Source: Gonapodya prolifera JEL478 (lineage: Eukaryota; Monoblepharomycota; Monoblepharidomycetes; Monoblepharidales; Gonapodyaceae). From it: a DNA stretch of 64,000 nt. Below, piece after piece: positions 11,720-23,760 of the stretch. Both the position numbers and the translations under genes were made by a program. A model generated the notes under the pieces. It did no database searches. It was given only the letters and a program-made list of their open reading frames with translations, and had not been told where the DNA came from. Position 1 is the stretch's first letter. Every line of letters starts with the position of its first letter. The stretch lies in contig KQ965810.1 in assembly GCA_001574975.1 (NCBI GenBank), positions 126,280 to 190,279 on the forward strand. Reading direction: 5' to 3'.

Positions 11720-14700
11720 CTATCGCTCGAGGCTCGCGGCCGAACCAAGCAACCCATCACCAAACTGTAACGATGAACTCTCGGTCCCCACCGGTGTCAG
11801 AGATGACGACGTGGATTCTGGCGTAACCTTTCCCAGATGGGGCAAGAATTCTTCTCCGGTTTCCTCCGTCACTAATCCCCCTTCTTCCTCTCTAGCCATT
11901 GATCCTTGCGCGGTCATCTGTTCCAAATTTCTTAGGCCGTCCCCGTCTGACTCTGGCAGCATGCTCACAGACTCCCCAGGATCAATGTGCGGCAATTGCT
12001 CGCCTTCCACCGATTCGCTGGATCCGTCGGAGATATCGCTCTCCTCCATGACGTCCGACCCGATGAATGACAGGTTTGGGTGCGACGCCGAAGTGTGAAG
12101 TATCCTGCGGAGGCCAAAGGGTACAAATGTGTTATAAGGACGAGAAAATGGTGGATTTTGAATAGAGCGGACAGAAAATCGACGTTGTGCGCGTGAGTGA
12201 CTGAAGAAGGATGGATCAGGCAGTTCAATGAGTCCTAAACCGAGATAACAGCTGAGCAACAGAAATACGCTGTGGAAAGGCAGGCCCTACCAGCCGCAAC
12301 GCTCAGTCTCCGGACAGGAATCTCCGGTTCTACCCCTTGTGGTTGTATCAGCGTAGAAGAGTCTTTGACGTTCGGCCCCGAGAAAACTTCACCATTGGGG
12401 GGTGACGTATCAACGCTGTTGGCGTCGGATTGTGTGGAAACAGAATCGCGGTGTGTTTCAATCCTGGTGGAACTCATGCTGGAAGTCGAAGTTTCCGTGG
12501 ACACGGTAAAAGCAAAGTTATTGTCCCGAAGGTCCTTTACTACAAAAGATGTGCGCGTTTGCGGTTTGCGCTCTGCTTCCTCCGTCTGTGACAACCACAT
12601 TTGCCTATTCTCGATCAGATTCTGAGCGAATACATCCAGTACGGGTAAAAAGTCCGCGAGAACGTCGAAAAATGGTTTTGAAACGTAGTCAATGAAGCCC
12701 AAGCTGATAGTCAACTGCTTTGCCGTGTCCCGATCCATGTTGGGTGAGACTGGTAAACCCAATCGCTTCTCCTCATCACCTTGGGCGAGAAACTCTTCAA
12801 CAACTAAGTCAGACCACATTTTGGCGATAGCCCAGCTATCGGAACGAATAACACAAGGTGAGCCTCGGGCTAATCTCTAGTAATCGATGCACTCACGGTC
12901 TACCTGCATTACTAATATCAGCCGCGTGAAGAATCGCACAAAGCAGTAGGTGGCGATCTGGTTTCTCTAGCTTTCTAACACTTTGAGGAGAAACTGTCGG
13001 CGCGGTTATAGAGGCTGGTGAGGAGGATCTGTCGGGCGCAACCGTCACCCTGAAACGTTCTGCACTGTCCTGATCCGCAACTTCTGAGGGCATCCGGAAG
13101 TGTATGGTCGCAGCTCGAGCAACATTCTCATTGCGGGGTTGTGGTTGGCGAGGCGCTTGTGTTTGCAGTTGAGGTGCAGTGTCTCCTTCTTGCATGGGAG
13201 GCAATATCTCGAGTGACAGGTGTGTCGTCTTTTCTTCTAGTTCCACTCTCTGCGAAAGGGCATCGAGCTTCTTCACCATCTCAAAGTGCGTCTTCATATC
13301 CGTTTCCAAAACACATTGCCCCACCAAGCCCTCGGCAGCTGACAAGGCATCCCGCACACGTGATCTTGACGGCGAAGTACCAGATGATGCTCCCTTGCGC
13401 CATGATCGCCTACCAACTCGACTTGAAGGAGACGACGGCAAACGTGTGGCACCCATTGGAAGGGAGCCGCTGTCCTGTGAAAGAGGGTGAGTCCCACGTC
13501 GAGTCGAGTTGGATTCTGAGCGTGCTAGCTCGGGTGAGGGGGCGGCGCGTTCACTTGGTGTAAGGGACGTGGCGCTATCGTTTGCGCCAGCTTCGGTATG
13601 TGGAAGCCAGCGTGGTGTTTGCGCTCGAAAGCTCAGCACACCATCCGTACTTTCGTTCGTATTTGAGTTTTGAGCTTTACTGTCCTGGTGTCTGTTGTCA
13701 AAGGATCGAGAAGCCCTCAGAGGAATGGAGTGGCCTGGCTGCCCTCCTATCTGTAGGTTTCCCCCACTAGAGTGGAGGACCGGTCCGGTTCGCTTCCCGT
13801 CTGAAGTGCTGAAGGAGCGAAGAGTGCGTAAACGAGGAGAACCCGCCGTTGTGTTGCTTTCTCTAGTCGGCCCTTCCGAGGCCAATGGCTCGGAGTATTC
13901 CAGTTGTGGCGAATGACCGTAAAGGTTGTTCACCTTAACAACAGGCAAAGCCTGTACAGTGGACTCGTTCAAAGTACACGTCCATTCGGGTGATGCAGGA
14001 GTTGTGGGCGAGGACCACGCAAATCCTCCGGGGCCTTCCTCGTCGAATAGTAGCTTCCGAAAGAGGTCATACTTTCGCACAAGAGCCACCAAGAAGTCCA
14101 GCGACTGGCTCTCAAGAACCGAGACATTGTTGTACTTTAGTGCTACGGGTGTGCGTGCGTTGATTTGGAAGAGATTGGATGTTCCTGGATGATGGGCGTC
14201 GTGACCCAGAGCAGAGACCAGAATTGCGCAGGCTTCAAGCTTAGAAAAGTATATGCTTATTTGGTACTCTGTCAGAATATAGTACGTCTGCGAATCGGGT
14301 CCGAGTGCCGCATTTTCAGTGTTGTGGAAGCCGTTACCCCCTCCTAGGACTGCAGGATATCGCACTCACGATAAATGTGACATCCACTGCGTGGTACCAG
14401 TTGTGGTATGGATTATTCTGATAGCTCTGAGCAATTTCGGCGACGAATTGGAGCAGGACGGACAGTTTGGTTGGGTGATTTACAAGTCCCAACCTGACAA
14501 AGATGCCCGCAACTATCGCGTAGAGCTCTTAATCATTAGATCATGGAACAATGATTCAAAAGAAATGAGGCATCGAGTCATCGAGCATTGGCAGGACATC
14601 GAATGGACGCGTCCAACATTCACTGAAGGTTTGAGGAAAATTCATTTATCGAAGGAGACATACAGGAACATACCATCACGAGTCCATGCAAAAGGGTTGA

Positions 14701-14893
14701 AAGAGAAATCGATTCCAACAAGAGTGCCGTCCACGAAAGCCTGCAGAGTAGGCAGAATGGTGGCTAGGTTTGGTGGTTGCTGTGCGAGAGTTCCGAGAAA
14801 CGCGGGAGCAGCATCTTTGTTCTGGGCAGCAAGTTGAGAGGAAGAAGGGGCAGTCTCCGATAAAAGATGACCGAGTGTACGAGCTCCCGACAT
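11720..14893 (-). CDS. class I 3',5'-cyclic nucleotide phosphodiesterase with large insertions
   Basis: Hydrolyses cAMP or cGMP. Metal-site motifs are present in order: NNPYHNWYHAVDVTFI (HNxxHAxDV), ALGHDAHHPGTSN (HDxxHxGxxN) and CAILHAADISNAGRP. The C-terminal helices follow (MWSDLVVEEFLAQGDEEKR, then FIDYVSKPFFDVLADFLPVL). The start is taken at ATG 14893 (MSGARTLGHLLSE); one exon join near 14500-14640 could not be fixed. The catalytic domain is interrupted twice by Ser/Pro/Thr-rich sequence. About 210 residues lie between FRKLLFDEEG and the helix VLETDMKTHFEMV, and about 90 residues before KPDRHLLL. The tail past the domain is also Ser/Glu-rich. The neighbouring Ras-GEF gene diverges only 98 bp away. 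Confidence 0.88.
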
Positions 14894-14991
14894 GAGCAGC
14901 CGTGGTGAAGTCGGTGCCACTTTTCAATGTTGGAGGACCCCTTCATTTGGCCCCGATCATAAGACAAATCTTCCAACCGCCGGTCCCCGCT
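14894..14991. promoter_or_regulatory. 98-bp shared intergenic region between PDE and Ras-GEF genes
   Basis: The putative start codons of the divergent phosphodiesterase and Ras-GEF genes are 98 bp apart, so their promoters must overlap or lie within 5' transcribed sequence. No TATA-like box is obvious. Both start codons are inferred. If they hold, a cAMP-degrading enzyme and a Ras activator share control sequence. Confidence 0.4.
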
Positions 14992-17900
14992 ATGGATCGC
15001 ACATCGGTGGACTACTCCGTCAAATCTTTTGTATCAACGGGATCAGACTCACCGTCCCCTTCTGGATTTGCCTCGCTGACTTCAAGACACTTCGACACCT
15101 CTGCACTGGTACACCACTGGCCTACTCTCAACGGATCCTACTTCTTACCAGGGACAATTGTACCAGGTAAATGATTGCTATGATTTATGTCCTTGTTCTG
15201 CTGGCAATGAGGCAAAATCATTACCGTACGAATCGGATTCCGATGGGCACCAAATCCTTTCAAGTGAACACCATATATGGCAGAAGCTTTGGCTTATTCA
15301 ATGGTGGTGTTCAAGTCCCCCTCACTAGTACGGGATGCGCAATCCTAGAGGCTGGAGGCACATATACCGCAGAGAACATTCACTCTGAGGTACAAAGTCA
15401 GCAACAGACCTCCGCTGTCGCGAACAGTCAGTCTGGACTCAAAGGAAGTAAGATGCAACTCAAGGTACGTTAAATGCAGCAATTAAATTCTCTGATTTCG
15501 TATGCTTTCACTCCGAATCGCAGAAACTCTCTCGAGACGCTTCAGAGTCTGCCACACTTAAGCGGATGGGATCCGAGTTCACCAGCCGAATGAAGACGCT
15601 CAGTAAACTCGCCTTGTCTGTGGATCCTTCTGCGACAAGGAGTCTGGATGTAATGAACCAGAAAAATTCGGGGGATGCCGCTGCAACCGCGAAGTCCCAA
15701 ACGTTAAATCTCATGGATACCGTACGTCAAAAATCGAAGCGTCCGACAGCGTCGGGTGCTATTCTGACGGATTCAGCCATCGGCGATACATCCCATGGGG
15801 ACCTCCCAGTTGCTGGACAGAACGCTCCTGCAAAGTTTATGTCCGTAGACAGACTCGTTGATACTTTTACTGGAACCATCCGAGCACGTGGATCATCAAT
15901 ACGCCTCAGCAACGCCCCACAGCCACTGTCACCGCTGTCGCCCAGCCAACACACACGCACACCATCCACCGCGTCGAACTCTCCAATGTTCGATGGCGAC
16001 CAACCTGTGCATTCAGTCCCCGATCTTCGCTCCCCTACTTCTGCCGGTGGTGCTGCATCTACCAGTCGCCGTGGAACTGGCCTGGCGGATCCCGGAATGG
16101 GATCGGCACCACAAGGACTCTCCGACTCAGCTTCTAAGGAGCAGGACATGGTCGATCATCTTGGAGAACGAAGCCCAGCATCCCCTATCACCGCTGTTTT
16201 TTCTCCCGAAACGTCAGGTGAAAGTGATGGCTCACCCGGATCCAACACGACCGCGTCCCGCCCGTCTCCTCTCTCCCACATCCACAACACCTCCCAGCCC
16301 ACTTCGAACCACAATATCACCACGGCCCCACCAATTCGAGAAACCAGTCAGTCGCGCCTTTCACCGACGCCGTGGGAGGACGAACCCGGTCCGGAGAATA
16401 ATAGCCCACGCGCTACCACGAGTATTACAGTGACATCGTCGCATTCTCGACGAGAGTCCACGAGCTCTTCTCACTACAACATTCCTGTGGGAAGCGCCAG
16501 TCCAAGTCACGCTGCGCTTCCCCGATGGTCCATGGATGGAGACACAGATTCAATACGGGCGCCTTCGATATCGAGGATATCCGTCCCTATTCCAACAGTG
16601 GACGATTGCGCAAACAAGTACGTCTCCTCGGGATCCACTCCCCGGACATTTGGAATCTTTGGCAAGGTCACTACGGCGGAAATACTCGCAAGCGTTGACA
16701 AAGTTTCTGGCCCTGCTTCCATTAGCGGTATTGATTTGACAGGGCAGCGACAAGAGGGAAAAGTGTGGTGTGTGCTTGAAGACTACGTGATGAAGTTCCA
16801 CCAAACTGAAGAGAGCGAGGTGAGTACAAGTGATTCTTGTGTTGAAACCAATTCACCTTTCTTTCTTTGTGAAGTCTCAAGTGGCGTTTAGCTTTCCCAT
16901 CGAGTGTATCGACTTCACTAGAGAAACATTCAGCATGGAAGCATTCGCGTTTGAACTGAAGCATCATAAAGGGACCCTTTCGATTCTCGTTGCAACAAAA
17001 GAAACTTTGATTCAGTGGATCGGCTCGATCAATACTTCCGTGAACAATATCTTGCTTGCATTTGGGCTGGCGGGAATACAAAGGAAATTCGAAGAAACGT
17101 CAGGTTTGTCGATGACTCCCGTCAAAGTCGTGTACTTGGACCACCAACCACCATAATTAGGCGATCCAAACGAACTATTCCCCGTCGAATTCAACAGAAT
17201 TCTCGCCAAGATGCAGAACCAGGATCAGAGCTGGAAGCGGCGGTCTCAGGGGCCTCACATTGACGAAGAAGGTTTGGGAGATGCATCCGAATCTGAATCG
17301 CAACCCTGTCCCGGCGAGAAGGACGATCCGGACGAAGATAAAGTGATCGGGAGTTTGATCAGACAGACGAGCACCAACTTTTTAAACGGGGGAGAAGCTA
17401 TTCGGTACCAACGCGGGCCAGGTATGAGTTGTCTCGGATGAGCAATTTACGGGGATAGTTTTGCGGACTTGCCAACTTTTTTCCAGATGGCGTCGAAAAC
17501 ACATCCGTGATCATCGCCGCGACGGTTGACAAGCTCATTGAGCGACTCGCGGGGGAAAGACTGGATTCAGAGTTTGTCGACAACTTTCTCCTCTGCTATC
17601 GTCACTTCACCGATGCTCCCACTGTACTATCCAAGTTGATCCAGCGAATGTGCGTGCAGCCACCACCAGGCGCCACCAAGGATCAAACGGATTACGTTCG
17701 GCACTGGCGGGCACTGGTGAAACTCCGGGCAGCAACGGTGGTTGCAAAATGGATCGAAGGGTTCTGGGCGGACTTTCTTTTGCCCGTATCCTCACGCAGA
17801 CTGACTCGTTTCATCGAGCGGCTGGCAGAGTGCAATTCAACTGACGAGCAAGATCGCCGGCAGGAGCTCAAGTTCAAGGTAGATTTCGAGCAAGTAGTGG

Positions 17901-18908
17901 AGGTCCTCAAGGCTACAATGAACGCTGCCGAAAAAGGCCACCGGCGGCGTATGCAGGCAGCGGGCAAGGTGACAGAGGTCCAGAGGAGGCACGGGTTGCC
18001 CGAGTTCATTGACATGGAGCCCAAAGAAGTTGCGCTCCGGTTGACTATATTGGAGCACGAGAAATTCCGAAGAGTCAGGCCGGTAGAGTTCGTCCTTCAG
18101 ATCTGGGGAGACTCTAAAGACCCAACGTTGACCCTCGAAACGAAAAACATTCGAGAAATGATCGATTCCTTCAACCATGTAAGCTATTGGGCAGCGACCG
18201 AAATCGTAACACAACCAGAATTGAAGAACAGGCTGAAAGTTGTGGAGAAGCTCATCAAGATCGCCAAGGTTGGTCTGCTTATTTATTGCTGCATCTAAAC
18301 ATGATTTTTCGAACAACCTATCGGTTCAGGAACTACGTCGCCTGAACAATTTCAATTCTCTGCTCGCGATAGTATCGGGCTTAAATAACTCTTGTGTTTC
18401 GCGACTCAAATCAACGTGGGAGGCCCTCTCGTCAAAGGCGACCGAAACAAGAGCTGAGCTCGAACGCCTCGTCAATCCCGAGGGCAACTTCGGTGTTTAT
18501 CGTGCGCTCTATGCGGCTTTCCAGTGTGGTGAAGGCGACTCACAAGGCTCGTCGTCTACGGCAATGAAACCATTCATTCCAATCTTCAGTTTGATAATGA
18601 AAGACTTCCTCTTCGTCAACGACGGAAACCCTCGATATTTAGACGAGTCTGGAGCTTCCCCGCTTGTTAACTGGGCGAAGTTGACCATGATTGCCGATGC
18701 TGTGCGAACTATTGAACGGTTGCAACGCACCCCGTACACCTTTCCGGATGCTTTCTCTACCGATATGCCCCAAAACTACTATCAGACGTTGTCCGATAAG
18801 GTTTTGTACAAGTACTCCCAACTCTGTGAAGCGAGAGCTGGGGACGTGAGCACGACAAGACTGGTTGACAAGGTGGGTGGTCAATTGAATGTTCTCTTCA
18901 TACATTGA
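14992..18908 (+). CDS. Ras guanine-nucleotide exchange factor with PH domain (PH, RasGEF-N, CDC25)
   Basis: Activates Ras-family GTPases. The start MDRTSVDYSVKSFVSTGSD opens a long Ser/Pro/Thr-rich region (15.5-16.5 kb). A PH domain follows (KVWCVLEDYVMKFHQTEE, then FSFPIECIDFT and LSILVATKETLIQWIGSI). The RasGEF-N module is at about 17.5-17.9 kb (DKLIERLAGERLDSEFVDNF and LLCYRHFTDAPTVLSKLIQR). The CDC25 catalytic core covers about 18.0-18.85 kb: LTILEHEKFRRVRPVEFVLQ, NIREMIDSFNHVSYW, NFNSLLAIVSGLNNSCVSRL, KPFIPIFSLIMKDFLFVNDG and VNWAKLTMIADAVRTIERLQ. There are no SH3 or REM-external modules. The end at 18908 reads through a possible donor after TRLVDK; a spliced alternative would stop about 45 bases later. 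The PH domain suggests membrane recruitment. Confidence 0.92.
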
Positions 18909-19006
18909 CTCATCGTCATCAACGTTGAAGTGGAGAAACGAGACATGATTGTGGTCACGTGTTTTATATTTTTACGAATGCTATTGTATCCACATAATTG
19001 ATTGCA

Positions 19007-20530
19007 TCAATCGAGCTATGATTTGGAAAGTGTAAACAATATGTCTGTTCGAGGATCGGAACCGACACTCACTCCCAAGATGTAAAAGGCAGCATTAACT
19101 GTCCCAAAAATGATTGGTTGCCAGACCAGCAGGTACCTCACAAAATCAAGCATGCTGAGGTAAAGGGCTTGTTGTGTCTCCCATGGCCCCCGAGTAAAGC
19201 GTGAGGTATCGACCTTCTCCTTGCAGTATGGACAGGTGGTTTTTTTCCCAACAATAACCCAACCCCGTATGCACTTCTCGTGGAATCTAGAGGTGGCGAT
19301 CCAAACAAAGAAAAGACGCAGGAAAGGAGATGCGGAGATCAAATCAACAACGAAAGAAAGAAAATCGCGAAAGAAAATATGCTGAGTTTCAATTAATAAG
19401 GAGAAGGATCGGTTTTAGACATACGAGTGCTCGCAGGTCAATGTTTCGATTTTGTCGTCGGGAAAGTCCCCACTGGGTGCCCCGCAGATGGCGCTGGATC
19501 AAGGCAAAACACGTGTGGGCTTAATGAATCAACTCGTCGAGCGACAAATTGCTCACCAAACCCCATCCCGCAATTGTTTCGTTGTGAGACCTGTTTTATT
19601 ATAGTAGCCAACAGCAGCCGCCACTGGAGACGAGCGTTCAAAACAACAGAAGCAAGGGACATGGCATTCCACACTCACTCCAGTCTGATATCCGGTCCAC
19701 AGTGTCCCTTCCAAGCACCCCGAAATACACTCCGTAAAAGAAAAACAAAACTCCAACTTCAAAAGCTTGTTGTGGAAGTACCGCCATGAGAGTGACAAAC
19801 ATGATAATGTACCTAACAGTGTACCCCAAGATGAGATGAGAGAGCACCCGAAGCAATTTTGCACTTACCCGGTGACACCAATTACGTAGCAGACTACAAT
19901 GACCGAATCGGACTCGGTTAATGAACACATGGAGTGCAAACAATTGGAAAATTTGAGCACCTTGGTACACCGTGCTGTAAAACTTGTACACGAGCCGAGG
20001 CGTTAGGCTTCGCAGAGGACGCTCTGTGCTCTTCCATACGACGAATACATTAAGGAGAGCAAACAGCGCCCATATTGTTATGAATCGCCTGTGTGGAACA
20101 AGAACTTGAGCCCGGGTCGACAAGGCCGATAATGTTGGTGCTCACCAAGAAGAGTTCGTGAAGCCAAATATCGGCGGTATTGACCAGAGGCCAAGTGTTC
20201 CAACCAGCTCGAAGGATTTTGAGTGGTGGCGTTTCCAATAGAGCAACCCAATTTGACTTCCCATCAGAGCCACCAACAGAATGAAGGCCATGGCTCAACG
20301 AGGGTAGTGATGAAGCAAGTGCGTGATGCAATTCAGTCGGAGAACCGGGTACAGAGTCATTCGAATAGACATCAGAAACAGACGTGGTTCTGCTCACCTG
20401 AGTGCATTTCCTCGTGTCCCGGCTCCAGATGTCGCTTCGCTTCTTCATCAAGCTCTCCGAATTGAGAATGTGAGACATTTACGCGGGTTTCATGGACCCG
20501 GGATGGGTCCAAGAGGGTGGAAGAAGCCAT
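19007..20530 (-). CDS. RNF121: RNF121-family membrane RING E3 ubiquitin ligase
   Basis: Multi-pass ER/Golgi ubiquitin ligase family. The start at 20530 gives [20 protein letters not shown], then [20 protein letters not shown], matching the family's cytosolic head. Membrane segments follow ([19 protein letters not shown], then [20 protein letters not shown]) with the conserved [20 protein letters not shown]. The RING is spread over exons: [20 protein letters not shown], then [20 protein letters not shown] and KEKVDTSRF. The C-terminus [20 protein letters not shown] ends ILGLD-stop when the last intron is removed, close to the human end NYILGLE. This places the stop at 19007-19009. One cysteine of the usual paired Cys in the first RING half is not obvious. 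The gene diverges from proteasome alpha4 across 90 bp, suggesting linked expression of two ubiquitin-proteasome genes. Confidence 0.88.
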
Positions 20531-20620
20531 TTTGGTTGTAACCGCAGTCTCGCAGACGGTTGGGTTCAGTTGAGCCGGCCGGTCTCTACACTCAGTTCAG
20601 AACTTTCATATAACCAACAA
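20531..20620. promoter_or_regulatory. 90-bp divergent promoter between RNF121-like and proteasome alpha4 genes
   Basis: Only 90 bases separate the two start codons. The segment contains the palindrome CCGGCCGG near 20574. The fungal proteasome control element GGTGGCAAA is absent. Shared control is inferred from spacing only. Confidence 0.4.
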
Positions 20621-22104
20621 ATGTCGGGATACGACCGCGCTCTTACCGTATTCTCTCCCGATGGTCACTTGTTTCAGGTCGAATATGGTAAAGACCCCCT
20701 CAGTGTTGCGACAGCTCGATGTTGTGCCTAATCGACGTCCACGTCTCCGCAACCGAACCTGCAATTCCATTCATGTTGCGGCGCACTTTTCCCGGGGATC
20801 TCTGTGAAAAGCGCTTGAAGCAGTGAGCAGAGGGACGTGCGCGGTGAGCTTCATTCGAAACCGACAGTTTTCACGAATTCATCAACGTTGAGCCCTTTTT
20901 GTCATTTTTCTTCGACAAATCGTTCAATCTATGCTCGAATCTTTCATTTGTCCATACCTCCGTGGATACTTGACGACGTCCGTTGATGACTACGCAACCT
21001 CCCCAAACACGAATCGCGCACACGGACGACGGAATGCACTCCCGAATTTTGTAAAATAAACTCAAATCTCAGGTCGGTGTTCGTGGAAAGGACACAGTAG
21101 TGCTGGGAGTGGAGCGGAGAACTGTGCAGAAGCTTCAAGATCCAAGGACAGTTCGGAAGATCGCGCTGCTGGACGACCACGTTGCCTTGGCATTCGCAGG
21201 TGTGTAAACATGAGTAATTGGCGTGTCCCCAACGCTTTTCGATTCTCTTTGGCGCTCGCCTCAACAAAGGACGCACTAATCCTTTTCGTTGTTTTCTCGG
21301 AACTTCTCCTGTACTTAAGGCCTCACTGCCGACGCTCGGGTGCTCATTAATCGCGCCCGCATTGAATGTCAGTCACACAGGCTTACGGTTGAGGATCCTG
21401 TCACAACAGAATACATCGCCCGATACATCGCTGGAATACGTGAGTGAAACGAGGAGCTTTCCCCTGGTCTTGATACTGGTGGATAGCGTGGAGTTACAGC
21501 TTCAGAATTATCGGGTCTGTTCTGTTGGAGTCAATGTCTCACTTTGTTCTCGTTGCATGTATTAGAACAAAAGTACACTCAATCTGGGGGTGTAAGGCCG
21601 TTCGGCATATCGACTCTTATAATTGGATTCGACCTCGACAAAACCCCACGATTGTATCAGACCGATCCTTCGGGTATTTACTCGGAATGGAAGGTCAGTT
21701 TGTGTCCAAATTTTGAATCACAGGCATGGTCTTCATTGCGCCGATTGCTCATTATTTTGAAGGCCAACGCTATCGGTCGATCCGCCAAAACTGTTCGGGA
21801 GTTCCTCGAAAAGAACTACAAGGAGGATGCATCCCGTGATGAGGCGGTGAAACTTGCAGTGCGGAGCTTGCTCGAAGTTGTCCAAACGGGAGCAAAAAAC
21901 ATTGAAGTGGCAGTAATGGGAACAGACAGAAAGTTGCAAGTGAGCTTGGTGGTGTTGAATGATGTCGCTGTTTCGAAGGGCTAATTATGATTACCGATCA
22001 AGACTCTCGAAGCGGAAGAAGTCGAGGCGATCACGAAAATAATCGAGGCCGAGAAGGAGGAAGAAGCGGCAAAGAGGAAGCCGTCCGGAACCGGAGCGAA
22101 GTAG
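20621..22104 (+). CDS. PRE6: 20S proteasome subunit alpha4 (PSMA7/Pre6)
   Basis: Non-catalytic outer-ring subunit of the 20S proteasome. It begins [20 protein letters not shown], the alpha-subunit signature, and continues EAVSRGTCA, then [35 protein letters not shown] and [20 protein letters not shown] follow. Alpha4-specific segments are [20 protein letters not shown] and [40 protein letters not shown] leads to a Lys/Glu-rich tail ending at 22104. The second exon is tiny (about 32 bp near 20.81 kb) and needs the acceptor before CGCTTGAAGCAG. There are about seven exons, all GT-AG. The 3' end converges on the SAM carrier, leaving 105 bp between stops. Identity is firm. Confidence 0.96.
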
Positions 22105-22209
22105 GATCGCAGAGAGTGTACATATCTAGGGATTAGTCTGTGGGGCCAACACGCTGTTCTTTTACATCTAAAGATGCACTTCTAATGTGTGTCCGGGGAT
22201 GCTGGCGTT

Positions 22210-23511
22210 TTAGTAAGACTGCCTCGTCAAGAACCTTAGTGCAAAATCGTACACTCCTAGGAATATTCCGCCACCAATACTGATCCACATTACACGAGGT
22301 CCGACTCCACGGAACAGAGAGTTTAGCCCTTCAGATTTGATGATTGTCCTGAACGTAACTGCTATTGTTGCGTATCGTGGGTCAGACTGATATTGTTCAT
22401 GAGTCCCACACCTTTATGTGATATGGAAGATTGAATATTACCTTTGCTGATAGCATAGTTCTCGTCTTCACAACATCCAGTGGTGTTGTCAAAGCAGCAG
22501 CGGTGCCGCCTGCAAAGGCCCCCATTGCTGACACTTCCCACGGCTCCGGGGTCTTAGAGGTCCTTATTCGGTAGACATGCTGCATCACACGGGCGGAAGT
22601 GCAAAATGATTAGCAAACTGGCTTTCGGGCGGGCAGCAACAATTATTTCTGAGCAAACTCACTTTAAAGTATTCGAACAGCGGGAATTGAATGCACGAGA
22701 AGGGTATCTGGCAACATGCACACAAGATCACCACAGTGAGTGAGCAGCTATCATTTCAATTCCCGCATTCCTACCTCGCGGAACACAGTGATTGCAAATC
22801 CTCGATAGAATCCCAGAACACCACTCTCACGGAAGACGGTTTGAACAGCAAGGCTGAGAGAGCCACCATACTGGCCCGCCTGGAAGCGCTGTTTAAGCAC
22901 TTCTGTAGGCACACGAACCATGCAGGCAGCCTGTGTGAATGCATTCCAAATTACCGTGGTAGTCTGAATGCAAGGTGGAGGAGCAGGATAAGCTCACCAT
23001 CTCACCAACGGACGCAGCCAACATGTGCCCAACGGGCGACCCTGTTGGAATGCTGAACAGTCTGTTGTTGTGTTGCTTCAGAAACTCGTAGGTTACAAAG
23101 AAAAGGGACGCTTTTTGGACAAGAGGCATCAATTTTCACAACGTGGAGCAAATCGCTCTAGTTCATGCGGTTATCAGCTCACCTGATGGCGCCGATCCTG
23201 CAACTGCTGATGAGAGTCCGCGATAGACTCCTTTGAACCCCCCAGTTCGCCAAAACCCGTCCGGAGCCTGTAACCGCGTCTTGAGCGTATCCAGCGGAAA
23301 AAGCGATACGTCGACTGCGGTACCGGCAAATCCACCCGCCTGAGACGGGAATCGAGCATCGAGCGGAGAAAAGGTGAACGTTGGATAGTCCGGTGCATGC
23401 AAAGTGAAATGGAAAGAGCACCAATCAGATCGATCGGAAAGAACGCGGGATTGGCGAGATGAGGAAGCGTACGAGGAGCGCCTGCCACAGATTGCTATCG
23501 CGAGTTGTCAT
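22210..23511 (-). CDS. PET8: mitochondrial S-adenosylmethionine carrier (SLC25A26/Pet8)
   Basis: Imports SAM into mitochondria in exchange for S-adenosylhomocysteine. The three SLC25 signatures are [22 protein letters not shown] and [14 protein letters not shown]-carrier features include [35 protein letters not shown] and [12 protein letters not shown]. The start at 23511 gives [13 protein letters not shown]. It splices in phase 0 to AGGFAGT, reproducing the short family N-terminus; longer upstream frames do not. The C-terminus is [20 protein letters not shown], ending RQSY at 22210. About seven exons. The inner-membrane location follows from family. Confidence 0.93.
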
Positions 23512-23760
23512 CCTGGGACATCAAAGTGTGATGGGTATTTGGTTCATGAAATTCATTTCCCATGACCTTGTCCTCCGACTCTCTCCAATTCCCGGATCTC
23601 AACACCGCATCTGCAATGCACCATCGCATCAGGAGAAGCTCCCAAGTTCCAAAATGAGCTCACGCCCAAATGAAACGCTTCTCACATATTCAAGTGCTCG
23701 AATGAGCCATAACGAAACAATACAAATTCAATGAAAGGTATTCCTTTTTTCTTGCTTTTT

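Noticed and set aside
23163-23488. Alternative starts of the SAM carrier ([11 protein letters not shown] and an upstream Asp/Trp-rich frame)
   Set aside because: Neither joins the first carrier repeat in frame; the start at 23511 does, and gives the short N-terminus usual for the family.
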